DNA of 64,000 nt, from positions 4,853,501 through 4,917,500 of the forward strand of contig NZ_CP075175.1 in NCBI RefSeq assembly GCF_021223605.1, in the 5' to 3' direction. This document shows positions 23,249 through 31,065 of this stretch, piece after piece. This stretch comes from Paenibacillus sp. 481 (GTDB taxonomy: Bacteria; Bacillota; Bacilli; Paenibacillales; Paenibacillaceae). The first letter of the stretch is position 1; the number at the start of each line of letters is the position of its first letter. The position numbers were made by a program, and so were the translations under genes. The notes under the pieces were generated by a model, which was not told where the DNA came from, searched no databases, and was given only the letters and a program-made list of their open reading frames with translations.

Positions 23249-25621
23249 ATGAAAGTATTGGTCATAGCGGAAAAGCCTGATATGGGGCGAAATATCGCCG
23301 CCGCCATAGAACCTAAAGCGAAAAACAATCGAACGTATCTAGAAGGCGACACGTATATCATTACATGGGCAATCGGGCATCTCATCAGCTTGGCCGAGCC
23401 AGACGCCTACGATAAGAAATATAAAAAGTGGAACATTCAAGATCTGCCTATCATACCGGATGCCTTTAAATTAGTACCCAATCCGAAGACGCGTGATCAA
23501 CTAAAAGTCATTGCAGAACTAGCTAAGCGCTGCAACATGCTTATCAACGCCTGCGATGCCGGGAGAGAAGGCCAGTACATTTTCTCTCTCATTCAACGAC
23601 ATTTAAAGCTTAAACATCCCGTCAAGCGGCTGTGGATTTCGGATTTAACGTCGGAGACGATTCGAAGAGGGTTTGCCGAATTAAAAGCAGGCTCCGATTA
23701 TGACAACTTAACGAAAGCGGCGCGGGCACGAAGTGAAGCGGATTGGCTGATCGGAATGAACGGCTCGCGTGCTTTTACGACGAAACATAACGTACTTATC
23801 TCGGTAGGGCGGGTGCAGACCCCTGTGCTCGCGCTGCTGTATGATCGGAAAAAGGAAATCGAAGCTTTCCAATCGGCAACCTACTACGAGGTTGAGGCCC
23901 ATTTTAAGCAGCAGGAAACGGATTATCGAGGATTGTGGCAAGGTGAAAAAGAAAAGCTAACAGATGCGGCTAAAGCTCAAGCGATTGCTACAAAAGTGAA
24001 CGGCAAACGAGGTCAAGTCGTTCGTTACGATGTAAAAGATACGAAGGAATATCCTTTTAAGCTATATGATTTGACCTTGTTGCAGCGGGAGGCAAATGCG
24101 AAATTCGGCTTTTCAGCGAAAAAGACGTTGGATGTGGCGCAAGTCTTATACGAGAAACATAAAGTAATCAGCTATCCGCGTACGACATCCAATTATGTAA
24201 CCGAGCAAAATATCCCCGAGATGCACAAGGCGCTTGACCAGCTTCGGTCGACAGCTTATGCAACGTTTGTGGAGCAGGCGGATAAGCGATTGGTGCATAC
24301 GCACAATCGGGCTGTGTGCAATCCGACAAAGGTAGAGGATCATCACGCAATTTTGCCTACGCATCGTGTTGCTAAGAGCTTGGCTCCAGATGAGCAAAAA
24401 GTATACGATCTGATTGTGCGGCGATTTTTGGCGCACTTTTATCCGGCTGCGCAATATAAGGTGCATACGGTATTGACGGAAGTGGAGCAGGAGCCGTTTA
24501 AGAGTACGGTGAAGCAATTGGTTTCTTTAGGCTGGAAGGTGATTTATGCCGACCAAAAAAAGGAGAGCGCAAAGCCACGCAGCAAAGCGGATGCCGAGGA
24601 AGACGAGAAGAAGGGTGCTGAGGAAGAGCGAAGCACGCCGTTTCACTTGGATGCCTCGCTGGGGGTACATTGCGCGTCAAGCAGCGCTAAAGAGAAGCAA
24701 ACGCAGCCGCCAAAGCCTTATACAGAGGGTACTTTGTTGAAGGCGATGGAAAGTGCAGGTAAGCAAATCGAGCACGAGGAAGTTCGTGAGGCGATGAAAG
24801 ACTCTGGATTAGGCACGCCTGCGACGCGTGCTTCCATTATTGAGCGGTTAAAGCATGTAGGCTATGTCGTTATGAACAGCAAGAGCATTGCGTTAACGAC
24901 AAAAGGCAGTACAGCGATTGAACTGATTCGAGGAGCGGGAGTTAACTTGTTAACTTCGCCGGAAATGACGGGGCAATGGGAGCGCAGGCTGTCGCAAATT
25001 GCGCGGGGAGAAGCGTCCGACGCTACGTTTATGGATGCGGTGCGTAAGTTTACGCTGCACGTTATTCAAAGTGTCGTCCAGCAAGTGCCTATTGCCTCGC
25101 ATGTATTGGCTGAAATGCAAGCTGACAATAACGGAGGGCGCTCGGGCAAGGGAAAAGGAAAGAGTGCGAGCAAAGTGGGCAGCAGAAGTAAGACGAATGT
25201 GCCGCCTACGTCTGCTGACGGAAGTAGAGCTGGCCGCAACGGTGCTGCCGCACCTTCGCCTCGTGTGGCTTCACAGCAAGCTGTCTCAGCAAGCAGACAA
25301 GCTGTGAACGCGAACGAGTCAAATGGTGGCATGGCCAAGAGTGCTTCGTCATATGGGTCTTGCCCACGTGCAGGCTGTGGCGGGACGGTAATTGCGGGCC
25401 GTAAAGGTTACGGTTGCTCGCATTACAAGCAAGGCTGTAAGTTCGTTGTCTGGAAAAATAACTTGTCCGTCGGCAAGACTATTTCGGAAACGATGCTGCG
25501 TGAGTTGCTGGAAAAAGGGGAGACAAAACGTTTGCAGTTCAAACAAGGAACGGAAACGGTTAAGGGCCGACTCGTCTGGGCGCATCGTGATTCAGGACAG
25601 TTAAAAATCGTACGTGAATAA
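23249..25621 (+). CDS. topB: DNA topoisomerase III (type IA)
   Basis: A 790-residue type IA topoisomerase that cleaves one DNA strand through a tyrosyl phosphodiester. The N-terminal Toprim begins KVLVIAEKPDMGRNIA. ACDAGREGQ carries the acidic metal-binding residues, and SVGRVQTPVLAL is a classic topo III block. The catalytic Tyr is in VISYPRTTSNY (about residue 309). The C-terminal ~200 residues include a Lys/Ser/Ala-rich linker (about nt 25120-25330) and a single zinc-ribbon-like segment with Cys at CPRAGCGG and YGCSHYKQGC. This tail is longer than in minimal topo III. The ATG lies 16 nt after AAAGGAG, a rather long spacing. The gene is monocistronic and closed by a strong hairpin. A decayed copy of its last ~22 codons lies about 600 bp downstream. 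Confidence 0.95.
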   Translation: MKVLVIAEKPDMGRNIAAAIEPKAKNNRTYLEGDTYIITWAIGHLISLAEPDAYDKKYKKWNIQDLPIIPDAFKLVPNPKTRDQLKVIAELAKRCNMLINACDAGREGQYIFSLIQRHLKLKHPVKRLWISDLTSETIRRGFAELKAGSDYDNLTKAARARSEADWLIGMNGSRAFTTKHNVLISVGRVQTPVLALLYDRKKEIEAFQSATYYEVEAHFKQQETDYRGLWQGEKEKLTDAAKAQAIATKVNGKRGQVVRYDVKDTKEYPFKLYDLTLLQREANAKFGFSAKKTLDVAQVLYEKHKVISYPRTTSNYVTEQNIPEMHKALDQLRSTAYATFVEQADKRLVHTHNRAVCNPTKVEDHHAILPTHRVAKSLAPDEQKVYDLIVRRFLAHFYPAAQYKVHTVLTEVEQEPFKSTVKQLVSLGWKVIYADQKKESAKPRSKADAEEDEKKGAEEERSTPFHLDASLGVHCASSSAKEKQTQPPKPYTEGTLLKAMESAGKQIEHEEVREAMKDSGLGTPATRASIIERLKHVGYVVMNSKSIALTTKGSTAIELIRGAGVNLLTSPEMTGQWERRLSQIARGEASDATFMDAVRKFTLHVIQSVVQQVPIASHVLAEMQADNNGGRSGKGKGKSASKVGSRSKTNVPPTSADGSRAGRNGAAAPSPRVASQQAVSASRQAVNANESNGGMAKSASSYGSCPRAGCGGTVIAGRKGYGCSHYKQGCKFVVWKNNLSVGKTISETMLRELLEKGETKRLQFKQGTETVKGRLVWAHRDSGQLKIVRE

Positions 25622-25624
25622 ACG

Positions 25625-25664
25625 AATAATAGGAGATTCTACCGCGGTAGAATCTCCTATTATT
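25625..25664. terminator. Bidirectional terminator between topB and a convergent small gene
   Basis: A 19-bp perfect inverted repeat with essentially no loop (AATAATAGGAGATTCTACC and its complement) begins 3 bases after the topB stop. It has A/T tracts on both sides, so it can terminate both topB and the convergent secreted-protein gene. Confidence 0.9.
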
Positions 25665-25678
25665 TCGTTATCACACAA

Positions 25679-26008
25679 TTAAAGTACGCGAATGTAAAAG
25701 ATAAAGTTTAATTTCCCGCTTCTATTATATCCATAGACTGTAGCATTTCCCGATTTTAATCCTTTGAGCAAGCCAAAACCACCAAGTGATACGTTATTGT
25801 GTCCATTCGCTACTTTATACCGAGTAGAACCTGACAAGATAGTGGACTGTCCTTGTCTCAAAAGTACATTGCGAGTCTGTACAAATGACGATTCTACTTG
25901 CTCTTGGATCGTATCAGACTGTGGTCTTACTTCAGCTGCTGATGCAGTACCTCCCATAATGCCAAGCACAAGAGCGGATGTGAGCAGCATTGTTGTAAAC
26001 TTTTTCAA
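25679..26008 (-). CDS. Small secreted protein with one Ig-like (BIg2-type) fold, copy 1
   Basis: A 109-residue exported protein. The start is TTG at 26006-26008, 8 nt after TAGGAGGT. The N-terminus is a typical signal peptide (MKKFTTMLLTSALVLG, with AxA-type cleavage near GTASAAE). The mature ~80 residues have the spacing of a bacterial Ig-like group 2 domain: an initial L.-.G.S..L strand, an NNVSLGG strand, then GLLKGLKSGNATVYGY, where the GL..G.A.V motif is typical. No catalytic residues or cysteines are visible. Copy 2 lies 0.5 kb away and shares the signal peptide design, ribosome site and fold. The function is unknown; a small cell-surface or secreted binding domain is a guess. Confidence 0.85.
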   Translation of the reverse strand: MKKFTTMLLTSALVLGIMGGTASAAEVRPQSDTIQEQVESSFVQTRNVLLRQGQSTILSGSTRYKVANGHNNVSLGGFGLLKGLKSGNATVYGYNRSGKLNFIFYIRVL

Positions 26009-26144
26009 AGTTAAAAACCTCCTATTAAATGGAATCTAATACAGGTAGATATTAGCATATTATACTTAGATGATCAAATATTAAAATTAAAATAAAATAT
26101 AGTTTAATGTAGAAAAATTAGAGATTTAAATTATTTAAAAGTAG

Positions 26145-26194
26145 ATACCAAATCAAAATATCCTATTCAGTAGTAGGGTATTTTAATTTGGTAT
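26145..26194. repeat. AT-rich imperfect hairpin upstream of secreted-protein copy 1
   Basis: ATACCAAAT-CAAAATA-CCTA pairs with TAG-AGG-TATTTTAATTTGGTAT with few mismatches. It sits between the 5' end of copy 1 and the topB remnant. It may be the relic of a terminator that once followed the duplicated topB end or its neighbour. Confidence 0.6.
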
Positions 26195-26215
26195 TTTGTT
26201 ATGAGATTGAGGGCC

Positions 26216-26285
26216 GGAAACGATCAAGGGTTGGCTCGTCTGGGTGCATCGTGATTTGGGGCAGTTGATAATGGTGAGAGATGAA
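26216..26285 (+). pseudogene. Decayed duplicate of the topB 3' end
   Basis: The stretch translates in one frame as ETIKGWLVWVHRDLGQL followed by IMVRDE. The real topB C-terminus reads ETVKGRLVWAHRDSGQL followed by KIVRE. About 15 of 22 residues agree, and the DNA shows runs such as CTCGTCTGGG and GCATCGTGATT shared with nt 25550-25618. There is no gene upstream that this could belong to. It marks the left edge of a duplicated segment that also carried the secreted-protein gene. Confidence 0.85.
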
Positions 26286-26352
26286 ATACATGAATGGAGA
26301 AATACAAAATTGCATGGATCCATCGAGCGAATAGTTATGAGGTGCAAGTAAT

Positions 26353-26399
26353 AAAGACTGTACTCTAAAGTAGTCAATCTACGAAAGAATACAGTCTTT
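26353..26399. terminator. Hairpin downstream of secreted-protein copy 2
   Basis: AAAGACTGTA pairs with TACAGTCTTT across about 27 bases, followed by CTGTGT. It lies about 90 bp beyond the 3' end of the copy-2 gene on the minus strand and just after the topB remnant. This mirrors the hairpin between topB and copy 1. Confidence 0.55.
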
Positions 26400-26491
26400 C
26401 TGTGTACAATTGGGTTATACTTTGTGTGTGGTGAACTGATTGTTGTAGCTGTATCTAAGGAGAGTTAATGAATGTTAATGAACAGAAAGTA

Positions 26492-26824
26492 TCAGAAGGA
26501 GACTGTGATGTTATAAGTATGTGAGTGTATTCCACGACGGTCATATCCGTAAACTTGGGCAATTCCTCGGCTCAGACCTGTGATTTTTCCAAGATAAGAA
26601 AGGGATACGACGTAATATCCACTTTTGATGCTGTAACGGGCAGAAATCACAGGTAAGTACTTAGACTCTCCCTTTTTAAGACTTACATGCGTATTGATCA
26701 CGAGTGGCTTTATTTGTTCCTTGCTCGTGTGAACGGTGGGATTCACTTCCGCAGCTGATGCATTTCCTCCCATTGTTCCGAGTACAAGAGCAGATGAGAG
26801 CAACGCTATTATCGCCTTCTTCAC
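26492..26824 (-). CDS. Small secreted protein with one Ig-like (BIg2-type) fold, copy 2
   Basis: A 110-residue paralogue of the gene at 25679-26008. The chosen start is GTG at 26824, 9 nt after AGGAGG; a longer frame exists upstream but has no ribosome site. The signal peptide (KKAIIALLSSALVLGTMGGNASAAE) closely parallels copy 1 in its ALVLG and MGG segments. The mature part keeps the same plan: a V.L.KGES.YL strand, a YYVVSLSYLG strand, then KITGLSRGIAQVYGYDRRG. Identity outside the signal peptide is modest, so the duplication is old or selection has diversified the pair. The function is unknown. Confidence 0.82.
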   Translation of the reverse strand: MKKAIIALLSSALVLGTMGGNASAAEVNPTVHTSKEQIKPLVINTHVSLKKGESKYLPVISARYSIKSGYYVVSLSYLGKITGLSRGIAQVYGYDRRGIHSHTYNITVSF

Positions 26825-26976
26825 ATCCAACAACCTCCTAATAAATGGTTTATTATTCAAGGCGAATACTATCATAATCTACTAAAAATATCAATTGTGA
26901 AATTATATATAGTTTAATATAGAAATATTATTATTTAATGTATTTTGTTCCATTGTAAAAGAGTAGAGGGAAGCAT

Positions 26977-27007
26977 AAAAATCCCCCTCTAAATAGTGGG
27001 GGATTTT
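26977..27007 (-). terminator. Terminator of the YdjM-like gene
   Basis: AAAATCCCCC and GGGGGATTTT form a 10-bp stem with a 10-nt loop. Read on the minus strand it ends in ATTTTTATG. It lies about 45 bases past the minus-strand YdjM-like stop codon. Confidence 0.8.
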
Positions 27008-27052
27008 AAATGTTAATGGGTGTGAAATTGGTAATCGCGTAATTCGACAAGC

Positions 27053-27703
27053 TTATCGCGATAAAGGAATCCTAACCTTCTTCTTAGAAATCGGGTAAAA
27101 CCATTTAACCCCACGTGGCGTTAGACTATCTGCCAGCAAATGCGAAAAATAGCCCGCCGTTGCTACAAATGCGATGCCTTCTACTTGCAAGTGCTGCTCC
27201 AAGCCCCATCCAATTGCGCCCCAAAATAACAGGGCCCACACCGTGTGGGTCATGCCGCGATGCTTCATCCACGGAGCAATCGCGATAAAGATGCCAAAGC
27301 CGATTAGCCACGTTAGCATGGTTGCTAACCCGGCGTAAATCATAGCGCAGCCGATTAAGCTTACAAGCACGTTGCGAATATTTCCTTCCTTGGTCACAAA
27401 GCCTAATAGGCAGACAAGCAGCGCTATCGTTGTGAACTCCGGATAAGCCTGACCATACACAACATACAAAATCGTGACACCTGCAGACAGCAAGACGCCA
27501 ATCCACAAAATAAACTCACGCAGCAGCTTTGAAATTTTGCCAAGTTTGCTGCTTAGGATGCTTGGGCCGTCTAGATCTGCGCTAAGTGCAGAGAAGGAAG
27601 CGATGGTGACGTACAAGGCAGCACTCTTTAACGAAAAAGGGTAATATGCTGTTGCAGCAACGCCAATTGCGGCACCGATCGCGAGATGTGTCGTTCCTTT
27701 CAT
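27053..27703 (-). CDS. YdjM/YfhO-type membrane-bound metal-dependent hydrolase family protein
   Basis: A 216-residue integral membrane protein of the LexA-regulated YdjM family (also annotated as membrane-bound metal-dependent hydrolase). The ATG at 27703 is used because AAAGGTGG precedes it at good spacing. The longer open frame upstream crosses the promoter. Conserved features seen: the N-terminal MKGTTHLAIGAAIG with His, SADLDGPSI (Asp pair), MKHRGMTHTVWAL with the HRGxTH motif, and FSHLLADSLTPRGVKWFYP with HxxxDxxTxxG near the C-terminus. About seven hydrophobic segments separate these motifs. Family members act in the membrane with unclear substrate; several are DNA-damage inducible. A LexA-like operator sits on its promoter here. 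Confidence 0.88.
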   Translation of the reverse strand: MKGTTHLAIGAAIGVAATAYYPFSLKSAALYVTIASFSALSADLDGPSILSSKLGKISKLLREFILWIGVLLSAGVTILYVVYGQAYPEFTTIALLVCLLGFVTKEGNIRNVLVSLIGCAMIYAGLATMLTWLIGFGIFIAIAPWMKHRGMTHTVWALLFWGAIGWGLEQHLQVEGIAFVATAGYFSHLLADSLTPRGVKWFYPISKKKVRIPLSR

Positions 27704-27743
27704 GTTTACGGTTCCACCTTTATGTAGGACTAGAATGAATAGA

Positions 27744-27757
27744 CAAACATATGTTTG
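27744..27757. promoter_or_regulatory. LexA (DinR)-type operator
   Basis: The palindrome CAAACATATGTTTG differs from the Bacillus LexA box CGAACATATGTTCG by one symmetric G-to-A/C-to-T change. It lies just downstream of the -10 box of the YdjM-like gene, where a bound repressor would block initiation. Confidence 0.7.
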
Positions 27758-27764
27758 CGTTTTG

Positions 27765-27794
27765 ATTATACATGCATATGCTGTAGGCTGACAA
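27765..27794 (-). promoter_or_regulatory. SigA promoter of the YdjM-like gene
   Basis: Read on the minus strand: TTGTCA, an 18-nt spacer, then the perfect -10 box TATAAT. It lies about 60 bases upstream of the ATG at 27703. The LexA-type palindrome starts 7 bases after the -10 box. Confidence 0.75.
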
Positions 27795-27914
27795 CCCACG
27801 CCTATGAAATTGTTCCTTTGCTGCATAAATGTAATTGAATTGGAGCATTTTACTTGGAGGATGAATGTGTAAAAATGGTGAGCAAACCCGAGGGGAACCA
27901 ATGGAGGTAATCAC

Positions 27915-29120
27915 TTGCAACACAATAAGCGACTTGATTTGTTAGCGCTAGCCTCGATTCCGCTAATTATGACGCTCGGGAACTCGATGCTCATTCCTGT
28001 GTTGCCGGAAATTCGCAGACAGCTTAAAGTTAGTGATTTTCAATCCAGTATGTTAATTACGGTATATTCCGTCATGGCCATCTTACTCATCCCTGCGGCG
28101 GGATATTTGTCAGATCGGCTAGGGCGCAAAGTGGTCATCATCCCGAGTCTAATCATTGCGGGAATTGGTGGAGCGGTATGCGGTGCAGCCGCTGTATGGC
28201 TGGACAATTCGTACTCCGTCATATTAGGCGGACGAGTATTGCAAGGGATTGGAGCGGCAGGGGCTATGCCCATTGTGCTTCCGCTCGTAGGAGATATGTT
28301 CAAGAGCGAGGAGGACGTTAGCGCCGGCCTAGGCATTGTAGAAACGGCGAATACGTTCGGTAAAGTATTAAGCCCGATACTCGGATCAGCACTCGTGCTG
28401 ATCGCGTGGTACGTACCCTTTTGGACGATTCCTGTCATGTGCCTCATCTCCATCGTGCTTGTAATATGTTTAGTGAAGCAGCCTAAAAAAACGGAGAAGA
28501 AGCCGCAGCCACTGCGTCAGTTTCTACACTCAACGTGGCAGTTGTTGAAACAAAATGGACGCTGGCTGTCGGCACTGTTTGCAATTGGCGGTATGGCGAT
28601 GTTTGTCTTGTTTGGACTACTGTTCTACTTATCTGAAACGTTAGAAGAAACGCACCATTACAAAGGTATAGTAAAGGGCTGTATTTTGGCCATCCCTTTG
28701 GCCGTGCTATGTACGGCCTCCTACATCACAGGGAAGTGCATTGGAGAAAAAAAGCCGCTCATGAAATGGATTATGGTAAGCGGCTGCTTCCTAGCAGCGA
28801 GCGCAATTGTAGGTTGTCTGTTTTCGCGGTCTGTGGTCAGTCTCATTGCCTGGATGAGCGTGGCAGGATTAGGACTGGGTGCATCATTGCCTTGCTTGGA
28901 TAGCTTCATTACAGAGGGGATCGAAAAAGAGCAACGAGGCACGATTAGCTCCCTCTATAGCAGCATGCGCTTTGCTGGTGTGGCCGCGGGTCCTCCTGTG
29001 GCGTCATTGTTAATGAGCCCTTCCAATAAGCCGTTATTTTATACGATGGCCGCTGTAAGCGCGACGGCGTGTGCATTGGCACTGTTTGCGATTAGGACGA
29101 GCCGCAGCACAGAACAATAG
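27915..29120 (+). CDS. Major facilitator superfamily drug/metabolite exporter
   Basis: A 401-residue MFS transporter with about 12 membrane segments. The start is TTG, 6 nt after ATGGAGGT. The family signature between helices 2 and 3 is seen as GYLSDRLGRKVVI, and GGRVLQGIGAAGAMP is the motif B/C region of DHA1-type drug:H+ antiporters. It resembles the Blt/YfmO/TetL-like group. No regulator gene is adjacent in the same direction; the divergent neighbour is the YdjM-like gene. The substrate cannot be told from sequence. Confidence 0.88.
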   Translation: MQHNKRLDLLALASIPLIMTLGNSMLIPVLPEIRRQLKVSDFQSSMLITVYSVMAILLIPAAGYLSDRLGRKVVIIPSLIIAGIGGAVCGAAAVWLDNSYSVILGGRVLQGIGAAGAMPIVLPLVGDMFKSEEDVSAGLGIVETANTFGKVLSPILGSALVLIAWYVPFWTIPVMCLISIVLVICLVKQPKKTEKKPQPLRQFLHSTWQLLKQNGRWLSALFAIGGMAMFVLFGLLFYLSETLEETHHYKGIVKGCILAIPLAVLCTASYITGKCIGEKKPLMKWIMVSGCFLAASAIVGCLFSRSVVSLIAWMSVAGLGLGASLPCLDSFITEGIEKEQRGTISSLYSSMRFAGVAAGPPVASLLMSPSNKPLFYTMAAVSATACALALFAIRTSRSTEQ

Positions 29121-29168
29121 GTGAAGCAATATGAGCTGTACGATCTTACGATCGTAAGGAGCAACGCG

Positions 29169-29216
29169 ATAAGGCTGATCGCATAAAAGTCGGATGTGAC
29201 TTTAGCGCAGCCTTAT
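29169..29216. terminator. Bidirectional terminator between convergent genes
   Basis: ATAAGGCTG and CAGCCTTAT form the outer stem and AAAGTC/GACTTT an inner stem. It lies between the MFS stop (29120) and the end of the convergent yerC-like gene (29233). Confidence 0.75.
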
Positions 29217-29232
29217 TGTATCGTATAGAAGA

Positions 29233-29535
29233 TCATGATTGTGTGCGAGCTGCGAGTCTTTCCAGCATGAGTTTATAACTGCCGTTACCGTGCTGAAGAC
29301 TACGTTTAATACGCGAAATAATGGCTGTACTTGCGCCAGTTGTCACTTCAATTTCCAAATAAGTACTACCATGTAGTAGCATTTTGGCAACTTGCAGCCG
29401 CTGCGATAACGTTTGAATTTCTTTCGTTGTCGTTAAATCCTCGAAAAATGCGTAGCATTCTTCTTTATTTTCCAGCATTAACATCACATCGAACAATTGC
29501 TCCATGTTAGCATCATCTACCTTTTTCAAAACCAT
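29233..29535 (-). CDS. yerC: YerC/YecD family TrpR-related DNA-binding protein
   Basis: A 100-residue protein of the TrpR-like YerC/YecD family, close in length to the ~104-residue Bacillus protein. Seen: ECYAFFEDLTTTKEIQTLSQRLQVAKML, the conserved N-terminal helix block, followed by TYLEIEVTTGASTAIISRIKRSL, the helix-turn-helix with the family hallmark TGAST-ISR-KR. The start is taken at the ATG at 29535. A longer frame upstream is open but has no better ribosome site (GGAG lies 13 nt before this ATG). It is divergent from the tyrosine-degradation block, so it could regulate that block, but this is only positional. Confidence 0.88.
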   Translation of the reverse strand: MVLKKVDDANMEQLFDVMLMLENKEECYAFFEDLTTTKEIQTLSQRLQVAKMLLHGSTYLEIEVTTGASTAIISRIKRSLQHGNGSYKLMLERLAARTQS

Positions 29536-29786
29536 GCTCGTTATCAACTCCAGACGGAAGAAATGTAAACTGACGAAGATGTTTGTTTCATTCTTTGTTT
29601 GACACGATTGGAACAAATCCTGCTATTTTATTTGAAAAAATTCACTTTTCACATTTTTTCACACATTTCCGCAACTTTCTACCGGTCTTCACATCGTTTG
29701 TTAGTCGCGCACACGCTTCAGCGCAGCTAAGCAAAGGCGCGTTTGAGAGCGTTTGCAAGCGCGCAAGTTCGCGTCCATGCATGTTT

Positions 29787-29815
29787 TTGCTATTTATTGG
29801 AATACGTTCTATACT
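29787..29815 (+). promoter_or_regulatory. Promoter of the tyrosine/homogentisate block
   Basis: TTGCTA, a 17-nt spacer, then TATACT, about 45 bases before the HPPD start. The spacing is ideal for SigA, and no other promoter this good is seen in the 320 bases between yerC and the HPPD gene. Confidence 0.65.
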
Positions 29816-29859
29816 GACATCGTTGACCATGGAAGAAGAAGCGAAATGGAGGATGTCAG

Positions 29860-30972
29860 ATGAAAAAAGAAGCGGTGACCGACCAAACGGTGCAAGAAGT
29901 GTTTCCTATTCAAGATATTGATTACATTGAATTATATGTTGGAAATGCGAAGCAAGCTGCTCATTATTACGCGTCAGCATTCGGATTTCGTCCGGTTGCT
30001 TATGCGGGCCTAGAGACAGGCAACCGTGAGCAAGTATCTTACATGTTAGAGCAGAACAAAATTCGCTTCGTCATTACCGGCTCTTTATCCGATCATCATC
30101 CGATTGCCGAGTTTACGAAAAAGCACGGCGACGGTGTGAAAGATGTCGCTTTACGTGTGGATAACGTTGAGAAGGCTTACAATGATGCGCTGTCCCGTGG
30201 AGGAATTGGTATTATGGCTCCGGCCGTTTACTCAGATGAGCATGGTACCGTGACAAAAGCGATTATTGGCACGTACGGGGATACGATTCACACGCTAATT
30301 GAGCGTGACGCTTACAGCGGTTTATTTTTACCAGGGTATCAAGCCATTGACTCGGTGACGTCTTGCCCGACAGCTGGACTTGTCGGGGTTGATCATGTTG
30401 TCGGTAATGTAGAGCATATGGAAGAATGGGTTGCATACTATGAAAATGTAATGGGCTTTAAGCAAATGATTCATTTTGATGATGAAGATATAAGTACAGA
30501 ATATTCCGCTTTGATGTCCAAGGTGATGTACAATGGAGGACGGATTAAGTTCCCGATTAACGAGCCGGCTACGGCTAAGCGCAAATCACAAATTCAAGAA
30601 TATCTTGAATATTATAATGGAGCAGGTGTGCAGCACTTGGCGCTGCTCACCAATGATATTGTTGCGACCGTTAAGCAGCTGCGAGCAAACGGGGTCGAAT
30701 TTTTGAATACACCAGATTCGTACTATGACATGTTGACCGAACGAGTCGGTCGCATTGATGAAGATATAGATAAGCTCAAGGAGCTAAAAATTTTAGTCGA
30801 TCGTGATGACGAGGGCTATTTGCTGCAAATTTTTACGAAACCGCTTGTGGATAGACCGACTTTGTTTTTTGAAATTATTCAGCGTAAGGGCGCGATCGGC
30901 TTTGGGGAAGGTAATTTTAAGGCGTTATTTGAGTCGATTGAGCGCGAGCAGGAACGGCGTGGCAATTTGTAG
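29860..30972 (+). CDS. hppD: 4-hydroxyphenylpyruvate dioxygenase
   Basis: A 370-residue Fe(II) dioxygenase that converts 4-hydroxyphenylpyruvate to homogentisate. There are two vicinal-oxygen-chelate halves. The inactive N-terminal half begins IDYIELYVGNAKQAAHYY. The C-terminal catalytic half carries the metal triad: His in VGVDHVVGNV (~179), His in GVQHLALLT (~259) and Glu in LFFEIIQRKGAIGFG (~338). The FFEIIQRKG-(x)-FG-GNFKALFE segment is diagnostic for HPPD. The start ATG follows ATGGAGG. It is the first gene of a same-strand catabolic series; the gap to hmgA is 93 bases. Confidence 0.96.
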   Translation: MKKEAVTDQTVQEVFPIQDIDYIELYVGNAKQAAHYYASAFGFRPVAYAGLETGNREQVSYMLEQNKIRFVITGSLSDHHPIAEFTKKHGDGVKDVALRVDNVEKAYNDALSRGGIGIMAPAVYSDEHGTVTKAIIGTYGDTIHTLIERDAYSGLFLPGYQAIDSVTSCPTAGLVGVDHVVGNVEHMEEWVAYYENVMGFKQMIHFDDEDISTEYSALMSKVMYNGGRIKFPINEPATAKRKSQIQEYLEYYNGAGVQHLALLTNDIVATVKQLRANGVEFLNTPDSYYDMLTERVGRIDEDIDKLKELKILVDRDDEGYLLQIFTKPLVDRPTLFFEIIQRKGAIGFGEGNFKALFESIEREQERRGNL

Positions 30973-31065
30973 AATGATAGATTGAAGCAAGGTGCTAGTA
31001 AAGAGGTAGTCGAATAGGTTTGTGAATCGGGGGACGATTGCACAAATCGAAAGGAGGCCATTGCT

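Noticed and set aside
27126..27506. 126-codon minus-strand frame overlapping the YdjM-like gene
   Set aside because: The other minus-strand frame carries the conserved HRGxTH and HLLADSLTPRG motifs; this one is a shadow.
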